Assembly: GCA_041396125.1 (NCBI GenBank)
Contig: JAWKZG010000005.1
Coordinates: forward strand, 124,001 to 188,000
DNA: 64,000 nucleotides
Source of the DNA: JAWKZG01 sp041396125
GTDB taxonomy: Bacteria > Pseudomonadota > Gammaproteobacteria > Competibacterales > Competibacteraceae
Direction of reading: 5' to 3'
In this document: positions 17,782 to 24,998 of the stretch, one piece after another
Numbering within the stretch: position 1 is the first letter of the stretch
Layout: every line of letters starts with the position of its first letter
The notes under the pieces: model-generated
The model's input: the letters and a program-made list of their open reading frames with translations, nothing else
Database searches by the model: none
What the model was told of the DNA's origin: nothing
Position numbers and translations under genes: made by a program

Positions 17782-18810
17782 TTAATCGCGCTGACTCATG
17801 ACTGCTTTAATGGCAGCACGTACCATTACGATGACTTCTTCGATAGATTCAAAACGAGCTTCCAAATTACTGAGTCGCTGCTCAATAGAGCTACTTGAGG
17901 GGCTGTCGGCAACAGATTCTGCAGATGATCCTCGGCGGGATCGGGGAGATTTGCTCTGCTCCAAAGCTTCGCCGGCTTCCCGCGAGATGCCGAAATGCTC
18001 GCTACGCAGCTCTTGAATAACCGCGCTTACCAGCGCCGGCGTTATTTCGTGGGTTTCTTCCAGATAGCCCACCAGCAATATCCGATCACACAGATTATTT
18101 AAGCGCCGCGGAATGCCACCTGAATAATCCTGAATCAGCCTAAACGCTTCTGGAGTGAAACTTGGGTCACCCTGCCAGCCGGCTACCTGCAGGCGATGCT
18201 CAATATATTTCTGAGTTTCTTCCAGCTCCAGGGGGCCCAAATGACATGAAGCGATAATTCTTTGACGCAAGGCTTCAAGATGGTCTGCCTGCAAAGTACC
18301 CCGAAATTCGATTTGCCCGACCAGAAAGCCTTGTAAAACAGCTTTATGATTATTCAGAAAATTCGTCAGCATGAGCAGCTCTTCCAGCCCTTTCCGGCTG
18401 AAATTCTCTGCATCATCGATAATAAGCAGAGCCCGCTTTCCCTGACGCGACTGCTCGTGCAGGAAATTGTCCAGGCGGGTCAATAAAACGGCTTTTGAAA
18501 GTCCTTCAAAATCAATCCCAAACGCATTAGCAACCATGGCCAGCAATTCGCTGGCATCCGGCTGTGTTGTAGCGATATGAGCGACAATAAAATTGTCTTT
18601 TTTTTCATCCAGCTCTTCGAGCAACAGATGTATCAGGGTCGTTTTGCCCGTGCCGATCTCACCGGTTACAACGATAAAACCTTCCCCTTCGCGGACCCCA
18701 TAGCGCAGGTAGGCCAGTACCCGGTTATGCCCGGTGCTGGCAAAAAAGAACCGGGGATCCGGATTAAGATGAAAAGGCTTTTCTTTTAAATGATAAAAAC
18801 TTTCGTACAT
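17782..18810 (-). CDS. XrtA/PEP-CTERM-associated ATPase (ExeA-like AAA)
   Basis: A 342-residue AAA ATPase. The N-terminus MYESFYHLKEKPFHLNPDPRFFF is typical of the PEP-CTERM locus ATPase subfamily related to GspA/ExeA. Walker A is GEIGTGKT (50-57) and Walker B is LLIIDDAEN (128-136), followed by RLNNLCDRILLVGYLE as the lid region. The C-terminus (about 285-342) is low complexity and then a predicted coiled coil (SIEQRLSNLEARFESIEEVI). Such proteins accompany exosortase A exopolysaccharide loci and are thought to energise export or assembly. It lies 26 bases after the outer-membrane protein gene, clearly in the same operon. It supports reading the region as an XrtA-type locus although no exosortase is in the window. 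Confidence 0.85.
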   Translation of the reverse strand: MYESFYHLKEKPFHLNPDPRFFFASTGHNRVLAYLRYGVREGEGFIVVTGEIGTGKTTLIHLLLEELDEKKDNFIVAHIATTQPDASELLAMVANAFGIDFEGLSKAVLLTRLDNFLHEQSRQGKRALLIIDDAENFSRKGLEELLMLTNFLNNHKAVLQGFLVGQIEFRGTLQADHLEALRQRIIASCHLGPLELEETQKYIEHRLQVAGWQGDPSFTPEAFRLIQDYSGGIPRRLNNLCDRILLVGYLEETHEITPALVSAVIQELRSEHFGISREAGEALEQSKSPRSRRGSSAESVADSPSSSSIEQRLSNLEARFESIEEVIVMVRAAIKAVMSQRD

Positions 18811-18836
18811 TAGTGTGATTACGACATAGCGAACGG

Positions 18837-20489
18837 TTAGAATTGAACTTGCAAACCTGCGGCAATGACGTTTTCTGTATAGTCATCTTCAGGTTCAGTT
18901 GAGTCACGGCGCCCATAGCGATAATCCACATAGCCATTCATGCGCTGACTCATTCGTCTGTTAATGTTGAGACCTACCTGCCAGAAATCATCCTCTCGAT
19001 TGTCACTGTCAAATTCCTGTCGCTGCCATTCTGCAGTCAAACTGGAATCTGTTCGGCTGGCAAATCGCCAATCCCAAACAAATGCAAAACCAAAGACCTG
19101 TTCATCGCTTGCAGCGCTTTGAAATTCGCGCTTTTCCCCGAAAGCACTCACGGAAAAAGTGCTCTTCGCCGTCTGTTTTGCAATTTCACCGGTTAGCCGC
19201 CTGCGCAAAAAAACATCCGAACTCAATCCAGGCAATGGGACATTCAGCAGCGACTGCGGATTTTCAACCGGATCAGAAAATGCATCGCCGCTGTCGCTGG
19301 CAGACCCGGATGTCAGCTGGTTTTCAAGCAATGTTCCCGATGAGGTTGTAAAGTCCTCGGCATATTGGATATTTGCGCTGATGGTGCGTGTCGCATGCTG
19401 CACATCCAGACTGTAGGTTGTACCGTAAAAACGCCTGCCAATAGTGGCTTCGAGTGAGGTGCGACGCGAAGGACTCCAGGCAACACCGGTATACCAGAAC
19501 AGACCTTCCGGTTTGTCCAGCTCGTCGGATTGCTCGAATTCATTGTTTTCATAGCCCAGCCCTGCCAGAAAAGCTGTTCTTGCTCCTACCCGATAACTGG
19601 TGTCCAACGCGATATTTTCAAATACATCGTCAGTATCGTCTTTAAAATCGGTCTGATCCCGAGCATACGTTACACTCCATTGCACATTATTGGCATATTG
19701 CCGGGCGGCGGCCGCCGCTTGTGAATTATCACTGCCAGAACCACCACCACTGCTTCTGTAGTCACTAACCCGCGACAAGCGGCGGGCAGAAGGGTCACTG
19801 GCCAGATTAGCAAAAATACTCTGGGTATCCGACGCTGCCGCGGTCTCTGCTTCAGACTCTGCATAACCCACTTTTTCAAAGGTATACCGCAATTCGGCAG
19901 CCAGATTACCGAACCGGGTTACTGCATATGGGCTAAGGCTGTATGTCCAGGCATCAGTCCGGTTATCGGTAATGGTCGTATTATCTGATCCACCCGTGCC
20001 TTCAGGCGAGAGCAAAACCTGCTGGTACGAGCCAAAGACATCCAGAAATAAAAATTTCCGCATTAATTCGGCATTGGCATCGGCTGTCAGTTCATGATTG
20101 GTGGTATTGTCGTCGCTATTCTCGGCATAGAACAGATTCTGCATGGTATAACTCAAATCCAGATTCAACCGACTGCCATCAGCCTGGATCGAAATGCCCG
20201 GATTCACTTCGGTGACAAAATCGCTTTCTTCCGCACCAGATGGCGCCTGCGTTATGTTGTCATGATAAGTGCCGGAGACTGTCAATGCTGGCAAAATACG
20301 CCACTCCGCAGCTTGTGCCGATGCCATAGAAAAGCCTAAAGCACTTAGAGCAAACCCCAAAGTACGAATTGTTAATAATTTTCTGCTGCTTGCCGTCCTG
20401 CAAATAACAGCACGGTATCCGGGACTCGCAATTATCATGGCTATAAAGTTATCGTTGGCGAGAGCTGTTAGAGTTACTGATGATTTCAT
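18837..20489 (-). CDS. PEP-CTERM-system-associated outer membrane beta-barrel protein
   Basis: A 550-residue protein resembling the TIGR03016 outer-membrane family that accompanies the XrtA ATPase. A long N-terminal signal region (cleavage probably after SMASAQAA) precedes EWRILPALTVSGTYHDNI, then many alternating amphipathic strands (LDLSYTMQNLFYAEN, LAAELRYTFEKVGYAE, RTAFLAGLGYENNEF, GYVDYRYGRRDS) and the terminal ENVIAAGLQVQF with a C-terminal Phe, as expected for a barrel inserted by BAM. It probably serves exopolysaccharide secretion at the outer membrane. The start at 20489 has no strong SD; an ATG 17 codons later is possible. Upstream gene of the minus-strand operon. Confidence 0.82.
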   Translation of the reverse strand: MKSSVTLTALANDNFIAMIIASPGYRAVICRTASSRKLLTIRTLGFALSALGFSMASAQAAEWRILPALTVSGTYHDNITQAPSGAEESDFVTEVNPGISIQADGSRLNLDLSYTMQNLFYAENSDDNTTNHELTADANAELMRKFLFLDVFGSYQQVLLSPEGTGGSDNTTITDNRTDAWTYSLSPYAVTRFGNLAAELRYTFEKVGYAESEAETAAASDTQSIFANLASDPSARRLSRVSDYRSSGGGSGSDNSQAAAAARQYANNVQWSVTYARDQTDFKDDTDDVFENIALDTSYRVGARTAFLAGLGYENNEFEQSDELDKPEGLFWYTGVAWSPSRRTSLEATIGRRFYGTTYSLDVQHATRTISANIQYAEDFTTSSGTLLENQLTSGSASDSGDAFSDPVENPQSLLNVPLPGLSSDVFLRRRLTGEIAKQTAKSTFSVSAFGEKREFQSAASDEQVFGFAFVWDWRFASRTDSSLTAEWQRQEFDSDNREDDFWQVGLNINRRMSQRMNGYVDYRYGRRDSTEPEDDYTENVIAAGLQVQF

Positions 20490-20617
20490 TTTGAGTTGCT
20501 TAACTCAAAAAATCAATAAGTTGCCTTTATTCCTTTTTTATAACTGCTATTCAGCAGCGGTTCATATTAACAAGCTCATATTGATAATACCTTACTTGAG
20601 CAACAGGATTGAGGTTT

Positions 20618-20956
20618 ATGAACATGCATCTGATACGGGTTCTGATAGCCTGCGCGATCATAGTGCCAGGTGCTTGTACCACCCCCACCAATACTTACCG
20701 TGGTACGGCTATCGGCACAGCAATCGGTGCCGTCACCGGCGGCGTGATCGGCCACCAGTTGCATCATGAGAATGGGCGTTATGTCGGCGGGGTCACTGGT
20801 GCGTTAATCGGTGGAGCAATCGGCAATAATTACGATCAGCTTGGTGCCTATAATTATAGTGGCAGTTATCGTCCGCCACCGCCGGCGCCCTACGGTTATA
20901 GTAGCGGATATTATCCACCGCCCTACACGCAGCCGCCGACGCCTTACTATCGTTAA
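20618..20956 (+). CDS. Glycine-zipper lipoprotein (SlyB/2TM-like)
   Basis: A roughly 112-residue protein beginning at ATG 20618 with AGGA nine bases upstream (ATG 20624 is possible). The signal peptide ends in a lipobox, VPGAC, so it should be lipid-anchored. The mature part has two glycine-zipper segments (GTAIGTAIGAVTGGVIG and GGVTGALIGGAIG), as in Rickettsia 17-kDa antigen/SlyB-type lipoproteins, and a proline/tyrosine-rich tail. Members influence envelope integrity. It diverges from the XrtA operon across a 128-base intergenic region. Confidence 0.75.
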   Translation: MNMHLIRVLIACAIIVPGACTTPTNTYRGTAIGTAIGAVTGGVIGHQLHHENGRYVGGVTGALIGGAIGNNYDQLGAYNYSGSYRPPPPAPYGYSSGYYPPPYTQPPTPYYR

Positions 20957-20959
20957 GCG

Positions 20960-21113
20960 CGCCAAGCGGAGCCGGCGTTGAAATTACGGTTTGTGCTGTT
21001 TGGGCCGCACCGAATCGGGTATGGCACAGACCAGCCAGCATTGCACTGGTAACAGGTTCCAGCACAGTATTCGATGAGGGGGGCAGCATGCCAAGTAAAA
21101 TACGTTCAGGCAT
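20960..21113 (-). pseudogene. N-terminal stub of an Asp/Glu racemase / maleate isomerase-family gene
   Basis: From ATG 21113 the minus strand encodes MPERILLGMLPPSSNTVLEP then VTSAMLAGL, which matches the start of the aspartate/glutamate racemase superfamily (maleate cis-trans isomerase / arylmalonate decarboxylase group). Similarity stops after about 30-35 residues, well short of the usual 230-250. The remaining frame is unrecognisable and runs into the neighbouring lipoprotein gene. It is read as a deletion remnant. Confidence 0.5.
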
Positions 21114-21229
21114 CAAAAACTCCTGTATAAGCATAAATTAATTTGTTAATGGCCATTGACAATTAATTAATAGACAGATGACGCGATCATATTCTGCGTT
21201 TATCCATTACAAAACGTATTAAAACCCTT

Positions 21230-21526
21230 ATGGATGAAAACATGATGAGCACACTCTCCCCGGACGCTATCAACGCAGCCGCCCGTTTACTGCTGCAAGC
21301 CCGTCGCCAACAATCCCCGTTATCTGTTCTGCCCGCCATCGGCGCGCCCAGCTCACTGGCGGATGCCTATGCGATTCAGGACGTGATAGCACGCGAGTTA
21401 TGGCCAGACGACATCAGGGGCTGGAAAGCCGGTGCACCCGGGCCGGATATCGAACCAATCACCCGGGCACAGGATTGTTGGCCCATCACGAGACACCTGG
21501 CGACGCGGAAACACGCCAGGCGTTAG
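21230..21526 (+). pseudogene. N-terminal stub of a 2-keto-4-pentenoate hydratase / FAH-family gene
   Basis: A 98-residue frame (start 21230, or ATG 21245 for MSTLSP). Residues 10-75 (INAAARLLLQARRQQ, SLADAYAIQDVIARELWPDD, then IRGWKAGAP) look like the N-terminal cap of hydratases of the fumarylacetoacetate hydrolase superfamily, normally about 220-260 residues. The metal-binding C-terminal domain is absent and the sequence loses homology near 21480. Together with the racemase stub it suggests a deletion between two catabolic genes upstream of folE. Confidence 0.5.
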
Positions 21527-21689
21527 GCGCGTTAAAACCACGCTGTGATCAGACAGCCGGCAGGGCAGCAGGCTCGACGTATTCCCTTGCTACAGTTGTG
21601 CTCGGCGGCATAGGCTTCTACCATTGCATATCTATAGAAAGGGCCCGCGGCATGCCGTGGAGTATTGATACGTCTTTAGGAATAGTGCT

Positions 21690-22319
21690 ATGGCTTCTTC
21701 TCATACATCATCTTCGACAGCGCCTGAGCGCACCTCTCGACCCAGCCGCGAAGAGGCCGAGAGCGCAGTGCGTACGCTGATCCGCTGGGCTGGCGATGAT
21801 CCCGACCGCGAAGGACTGCTCGACACACCCGCCCGGGTAGCTCGCGCCTACGAGGAGTATTTCGCTGGCTATCTGGAAGATCCGTCGGAAATTCTGTCGC
21901 GCACGTTTACCGAGGTCGAAGACTACGAAGAGATGATTGTCATGAACAATATCCGCTTCGAAAGTCATTGCGAGCATCATATGGCGCCAATTATCGGCAA
22001 AGTACATATCGGCTATCTGCCTAATAAACGAGTGCTGGGCATCTCCAAACTGGCCCGTCTGGTCGAGATTTACGCCAAGCGCTTACAAATTCAGGAAAAG
22101 ATGACGATGCAAATCGCCAACACCCTGAACGAAGGCCTGCAGCCACTGGGGGTTGCCGTCGTGATTGAAGCCTCTCATCAATGCATGACGACCCGTGGCA
22201 TACACAAACCCGGCGTAGCACTGGTCACCAGCAGCATGCTGGGCGGTTTTCGTACCGACAGCTCAACCCGGCGTGAATTTCTGGGCATGATTGGCTTAAC
22301 AGGAACGCGGGCCCCGTGA
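21690..22319 (+). CDS. folE: GTP cyclohydrolase I
   Basis: Converts GTP to 7,8-dihydroneopterin triphosphate, the first step of tetrahydrofolate and tetrahydromonapterin synthesis, in the cytoplasm. The 209-residue protein has the full family core: DPDREGLLDTPARVARAY (about 33-50), NNIRFESHCEHHMAPIIGKVHIGY (zinc Cys and catalytic His), KLARLVEIYAKRLQIQEKMT, and ASHQCMTTRGI with the second zinc Cys. The first 25 residues are a poorly conserved Ser/Thr-rich extension. The gene sits directly upstream of a hot-dog dehydratase and a pteridine reductase, consistent with a pterin pathway operon. Its stop overlaps the first of three 14-bp repeats. Confidence 0.95.
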   Translation: MASSHTSSSTAPERTSRPSREEAESAVRTLIRWAGDDPDREGLLDTPARVARAYEEYFAGYLEDPSEILSRTFTEVEDYEEMIVMNNIRFESHCEHHMAPIIGKVHIGYLPNKRVLGISKLARLVEIYAKRLQIQEKMTMQIANTLNEGLQPLGVAVVIEASHQCMTTRGIHKPGVALVTSSMLGGFRTDSSTRREFLGMIGLTGTRAP

Positions 22320-22357
22320 GGACCAACTCGTGAGAATCAACTCGTGAGGATCAACTT
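22316..22357 (+). repeat. Three 14-bp tandem repeats at the folE stop and next gene start
   Basis: GTGAGGACCAACTC, GTGAGAATCAACTC and GTGAGGATCAACTT follow each other without spacing and end exactly at the GTG start of the next gene (22358). Each unit contains a GTG and a purine-rich GAGRA that can serve as the ribosome binding site for the next unit's GTG. Only the last GTG opens a long frame. Confidence 0.75.
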
Positions 22358-23230
22358 GTGAGCAGGGACATGAAGATCGATTTGCAGCATCTGCAGCAAT
22401 GGGTCGGCAAGACGGAGCAGCAGACCGACTTTATTACACCGGCCCCTGTTGCCGCCCTGGCTGCCACCCTCGACCGCGACGAGCCACTGCCTCAGGACGG
22501 CGATCCGCTGCCGCCATTATGGCATTGGCTGTATTTTCTGCCAGTTCACCGGCAGTCGCAGCTGGGCCCGGATGGTCATCCCAAACGCGGCGGTTTTCTG
22601 CCACCGGTTCCGCTGCCACGACGCATGTGGGCGGGCAGCCAGTTAAGCTTTAAACGTGCGTTAACCGTAGGCAGTTCTATCCAGCGCACCTCCCGAATAC
22701 TCGAGGTCAAGCACAAAAGCGGGCGTAGCGGCGAGCTGGTTTTTGTCAAGGTGCAGCACACTATCAACGATGCGCAGGGGCTGGCCATCAGCGAGGAACA
22801 CACTCTCGTATACCGCGATAATCCCCGCCCCGACGCTGTGCCTGCAGTGCCCCAGCCAGCACCTGCCGATCATGCCTGGTCACGCGAGATTCACCCCGAC
22901 CCGGTATTACTGTTTCGGTATTCGGCGCTGACTTTTAACGGCCATCGCATCCACTATGACAGACCGTACGCTACCGACACCGAAGGCTATCCTGGTCTGG
23001 TCGTGCATGGCCCTTTGATCGCAACGCTGTTACTGGATGCTCTGCGTCGCAACAACCCCAAGGCAAACGTCGCCAGTTTCTCGTTTCGCGCCTTGCGCCC
23101 TTTATTCGATATCAACCCGTTTGCCGTCTGCGGTCGCCCCGATGCCGAGAATAAAAGCATCCACCTCTGGGCACGCGATGCCGATGGTTACTTGACCATG
23201 GATGCCAGAGCTTGTTACTCAACGCCCTGA
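22358..23230 (+). CDS. Hot-dog fold dehydratase (HTD2 / mesaconyl-C4-CoA hydratase-like)
   Basis: A 290-residue protein with a MaoC/FAS1-like dehydratase N-terminal half (LPPLWHWLYFLPVHRQSQLGPDGHPKRGGFLPP, MWAGSQLSF) and a hot-dog C-terminal half (RYSALTFNGHRIHYDRPYATDTEGYPGLVVHGPL), the usual signature around the catalytic Asp/His. Relatives hydrate mesaconyl-, itaconyl- or beta-hydroxyacyl-CoA thioesters. GTG at 22358 has GAGGA seven bases upstream; an ATG four codons later is an alternative. It is placed between folE and a pteridine reductase with tight spacing, although no pterin role is known for the family, so co-transcription may be incidental. The true substrate is unknown. Confidence 0.8.
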   Translation: MSRDMKIDLQHLQQWVGKTEQQTDFITPAPVAALAATLDRDEPLPQDGDPLPPLWHWLYFLPVHRQSQLGPDGHPKRGGFLPPVPLPRRMWAGSQLSFKRALTVGSSIQRTSRILEVKHKSGRSGELVFVKVQHTINDAQGLAISEEHTLVYRDNPRPDAVPAVPQPAPADHAWSREIHPDPVLLFRYSALTFNGHRIHYDRPYATDTEGYPGLVVHGPLIATLLLDALRRNNPKANVASFSFRALRPLFDINPFAVCGRPDAENKSIHLWARDADGYLTMDARACYSTP

Positions 23231-23251
23231 CGTCTCGACCAGCACACACGG

Positions 23252-23992
23252 ATGAATCGTAAAACCTGTTTAGTCACCGGCAGCGCTCGCCGTATCGGGG
23301 CCGCTATTGTGCGCACGCTGCATGCCGCAGGCGCAAACGTCGTTATCCATTATCACCAGTCGAAAACCGAGGCCATCCGGCTTGCTGCCGAACTGGAAGC
23401 CCAGCGCCCTGACTCCACCTTGCTGTTACAGGCGAATCTGCTCTGCCTGGATCAATTACCACAGCTTGTTCAGGCAACCGTAGCGCGCTTCGGCCAGCTT
23501 GATGTGCTGGTCAATAATGCCTCCAGCTTTTACGCTACCCCGGTTGGCACGATCACCCGCACCGCCTGGGACGACCTCATCGGCACCAATCTGCAAGTCC
23601 CTTTGTTTTTATCCCAGGCGGCCGCACCCGAGTTACAGCAAACCCAGGGAGTGATCGTCAATATCGTTGATATTTATGCCGAGCGTCCGCGCAAAGATTT
23701 TGTTGTCTACAGTTGTGCCAAGGCGGGGCTGGTGGCTTTGACCAAATCGCTGGCGCGCGAATTAGGCCCGGCTATTCGGGTCAATGGCGTCGCCCCGGGC
23801 GTTGCACTATGGCCCGCGGACGAGAACATGTACGATGCCGCAGCCAAACAGGCGATCCTGGCACAAACCGCCTTGCAACGCCCCGGCTCACCTGAAGACA
23901 TCGCTGGCGCTGTCAAATTTCTGGCCCTGGAGGGCCATTACATTACCGGCCAGATTCTGGCTGTAGATGGCGGTCGCAGCATTAGCATTTAA
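23252..23992 (+). CDS. folM: Pteridine reductase / dihydromonapterin reductase-type SDR
   Basis: A 246-residue short-chain dehydrogenase. The N-terminal TGSARRIG motif (TGxxxRxG) is the hallmark of the PTR1/FolM pteridine reductases and replaces the TGxxxGxG of ordinary SDRs. It is followed by NNASSFYATP and a YSCAKAG catalytic motif (Y-x3-K). FolM reduces dihydromonapterin or dihydrofolate with NADPH. Its position two genes after folE supports the pterin assignment. It begins 22 bases after the dehydratase stop. The symbol is by family and context; activity on folate versus monapterin cannot be told. Confidence 0.8.
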   Translation: MNRKTCLVTGSARRIGAAIVRTLHAAGANVVIHYHQSKTEAIRLAAELEAQRPDSTLLLQANLLCLDQLPQLVQATVARFGQLDVLVNNASSFYATPVGTITRTAWDDLIGTNLQVPLFLSQAAAPELQQTQGVIVNIVDIYAERPRKDFVVYSCAKAGLVALTKSLARELGPAIRVNGVAPGVALWPADENMYDAAAKQAILAQTALQRPGSPEDIAGAVKFLALEGHYITGQILAVDGGRSISI

Positions 23993-24095
23993 AATGACTG
24001 CATTTTTTACTTGCTGAGCGCGTCGACCGAAACTACTATCGCCGCCTTGTTTATTACTCCGCTCGGATCAGACCGGTTAAAGAGACTAACGCACC

Positions 24096-24998
24096 ATGAC
24101 GACATTGACCCATCTGCAGCGCCTTGAAGCCGAAAGCATCGACATCATGCGCGAAGCGGTTGCTGAAAGCGAAAACCCGGTAATGCTGTACTCGGTTGGT
24201 AAGGACAGCTCCGTAATGCTGCATCTGGCAGCAAAAGCGTTTTATCCGTCCAAACCGCCATTTCCACTGCTACATGTGGATACCACCTGGAAATTTCGCG
24301 AGATGTACGCTTTCCGCGATGAGATGGCGCAAAAGCTCGGGCTCGATTTGATCATTCATACCAATCCCGAGGCCGTTGCGATGGATATCAATCCATTTAG
24401 CCATGGCTCCGCCGTACACACTGATATGTGGAAAACCCAGGGACTCAAGCAGGCGCTGGATAAATACGGCTTTGATGCCGCATTCGGCGGAGCCCGCCGC
24501 GATGAGGAAAAATCCCGCGCCAAGGAGCGGGTCTTTTCGATCCGTTCAGCGCAACACCGCTGGGATCCCAAAAAACAGCGCCCGGAACTGTGGCGGCTCT
24601 ATAATGCCCGCAAAAACAAAGGCGAAAGCATTCGGGTGTTTCCCCTGTCCAACTGGACCGAGCTGGACATCTGGCAGTATATCTATCAGGAAAACATTCC
24701 CATCGTACCTTTGTATTTTGCCGCTGAACGTCCAGTGGTAGCCCGCGATGGCGCACTGATCATGGTCGATGACGAGCGCATGCCACTCGCCCCCGGTGAG
24801 CAGCCCATACATAAAAGCGTGCGCTTTCGCACCCTGGGCTGCTATCCCCTGACCGGTGCGGTCGAAAGCACGGCCAACACCCTGCACGCTATTATCCAGG
24901 AAATGCTGCTGGCCACGACCTCCGAACGGCAAGGCCGGGTGATCGATAATGACTCATCCGGTTCGATGGAAAAGAAAAAGCAAGAGGGTTATTTCTGA
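24096..24998 (+). CDS. cysD: Sulfate adenylyltransferase subunit 2
   Basis: Small catalytic subunit of ATP sulfurylase, making APS from sulfate and ATP with CysN. The 300-residue sequence is full length. It shows the PP-loop VMLYSVGKDSSVMLHL (about 29-44), PLLHVDTTWKFREMY, FGGARRDEEKSRAKER and the C-terminal TLGCYPLTGAVES, ending SGSMEKKKQEGYF as in Escherichia coli CysD. It overlaps the start of cysNC by one base (TGATG), so the two are translationally coupled. The role is assimilatory sulfate activation in the cytoplasm. Confidence 0.96.
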   Translation: MTTLTHLQRLEAESIDIMREAVAESENPVMLYSVGKDSSVMLHLAAKAFYPSKPPFPLLHVDTTWKFREMYAFRDEMAQKLGLDLIIHTNPEAVAMDINPFSHGSAVHTDMWKTQGLKQALDKYGFDAAFGGARRDEEKSRAKERVFSIRSAQHRWDPKKQRPELWRLYNARKNKGESIRVFPLSNWTELDIWQYIYQENIPIVPLYFAAERPVVARDGALIMVDDERMPLAPGEQPIHKSVRFRTLGCYPLTGAVESTANTLHAIIQEMLLATTSERQGRVIDNDSSGSMEKKKQEGYF

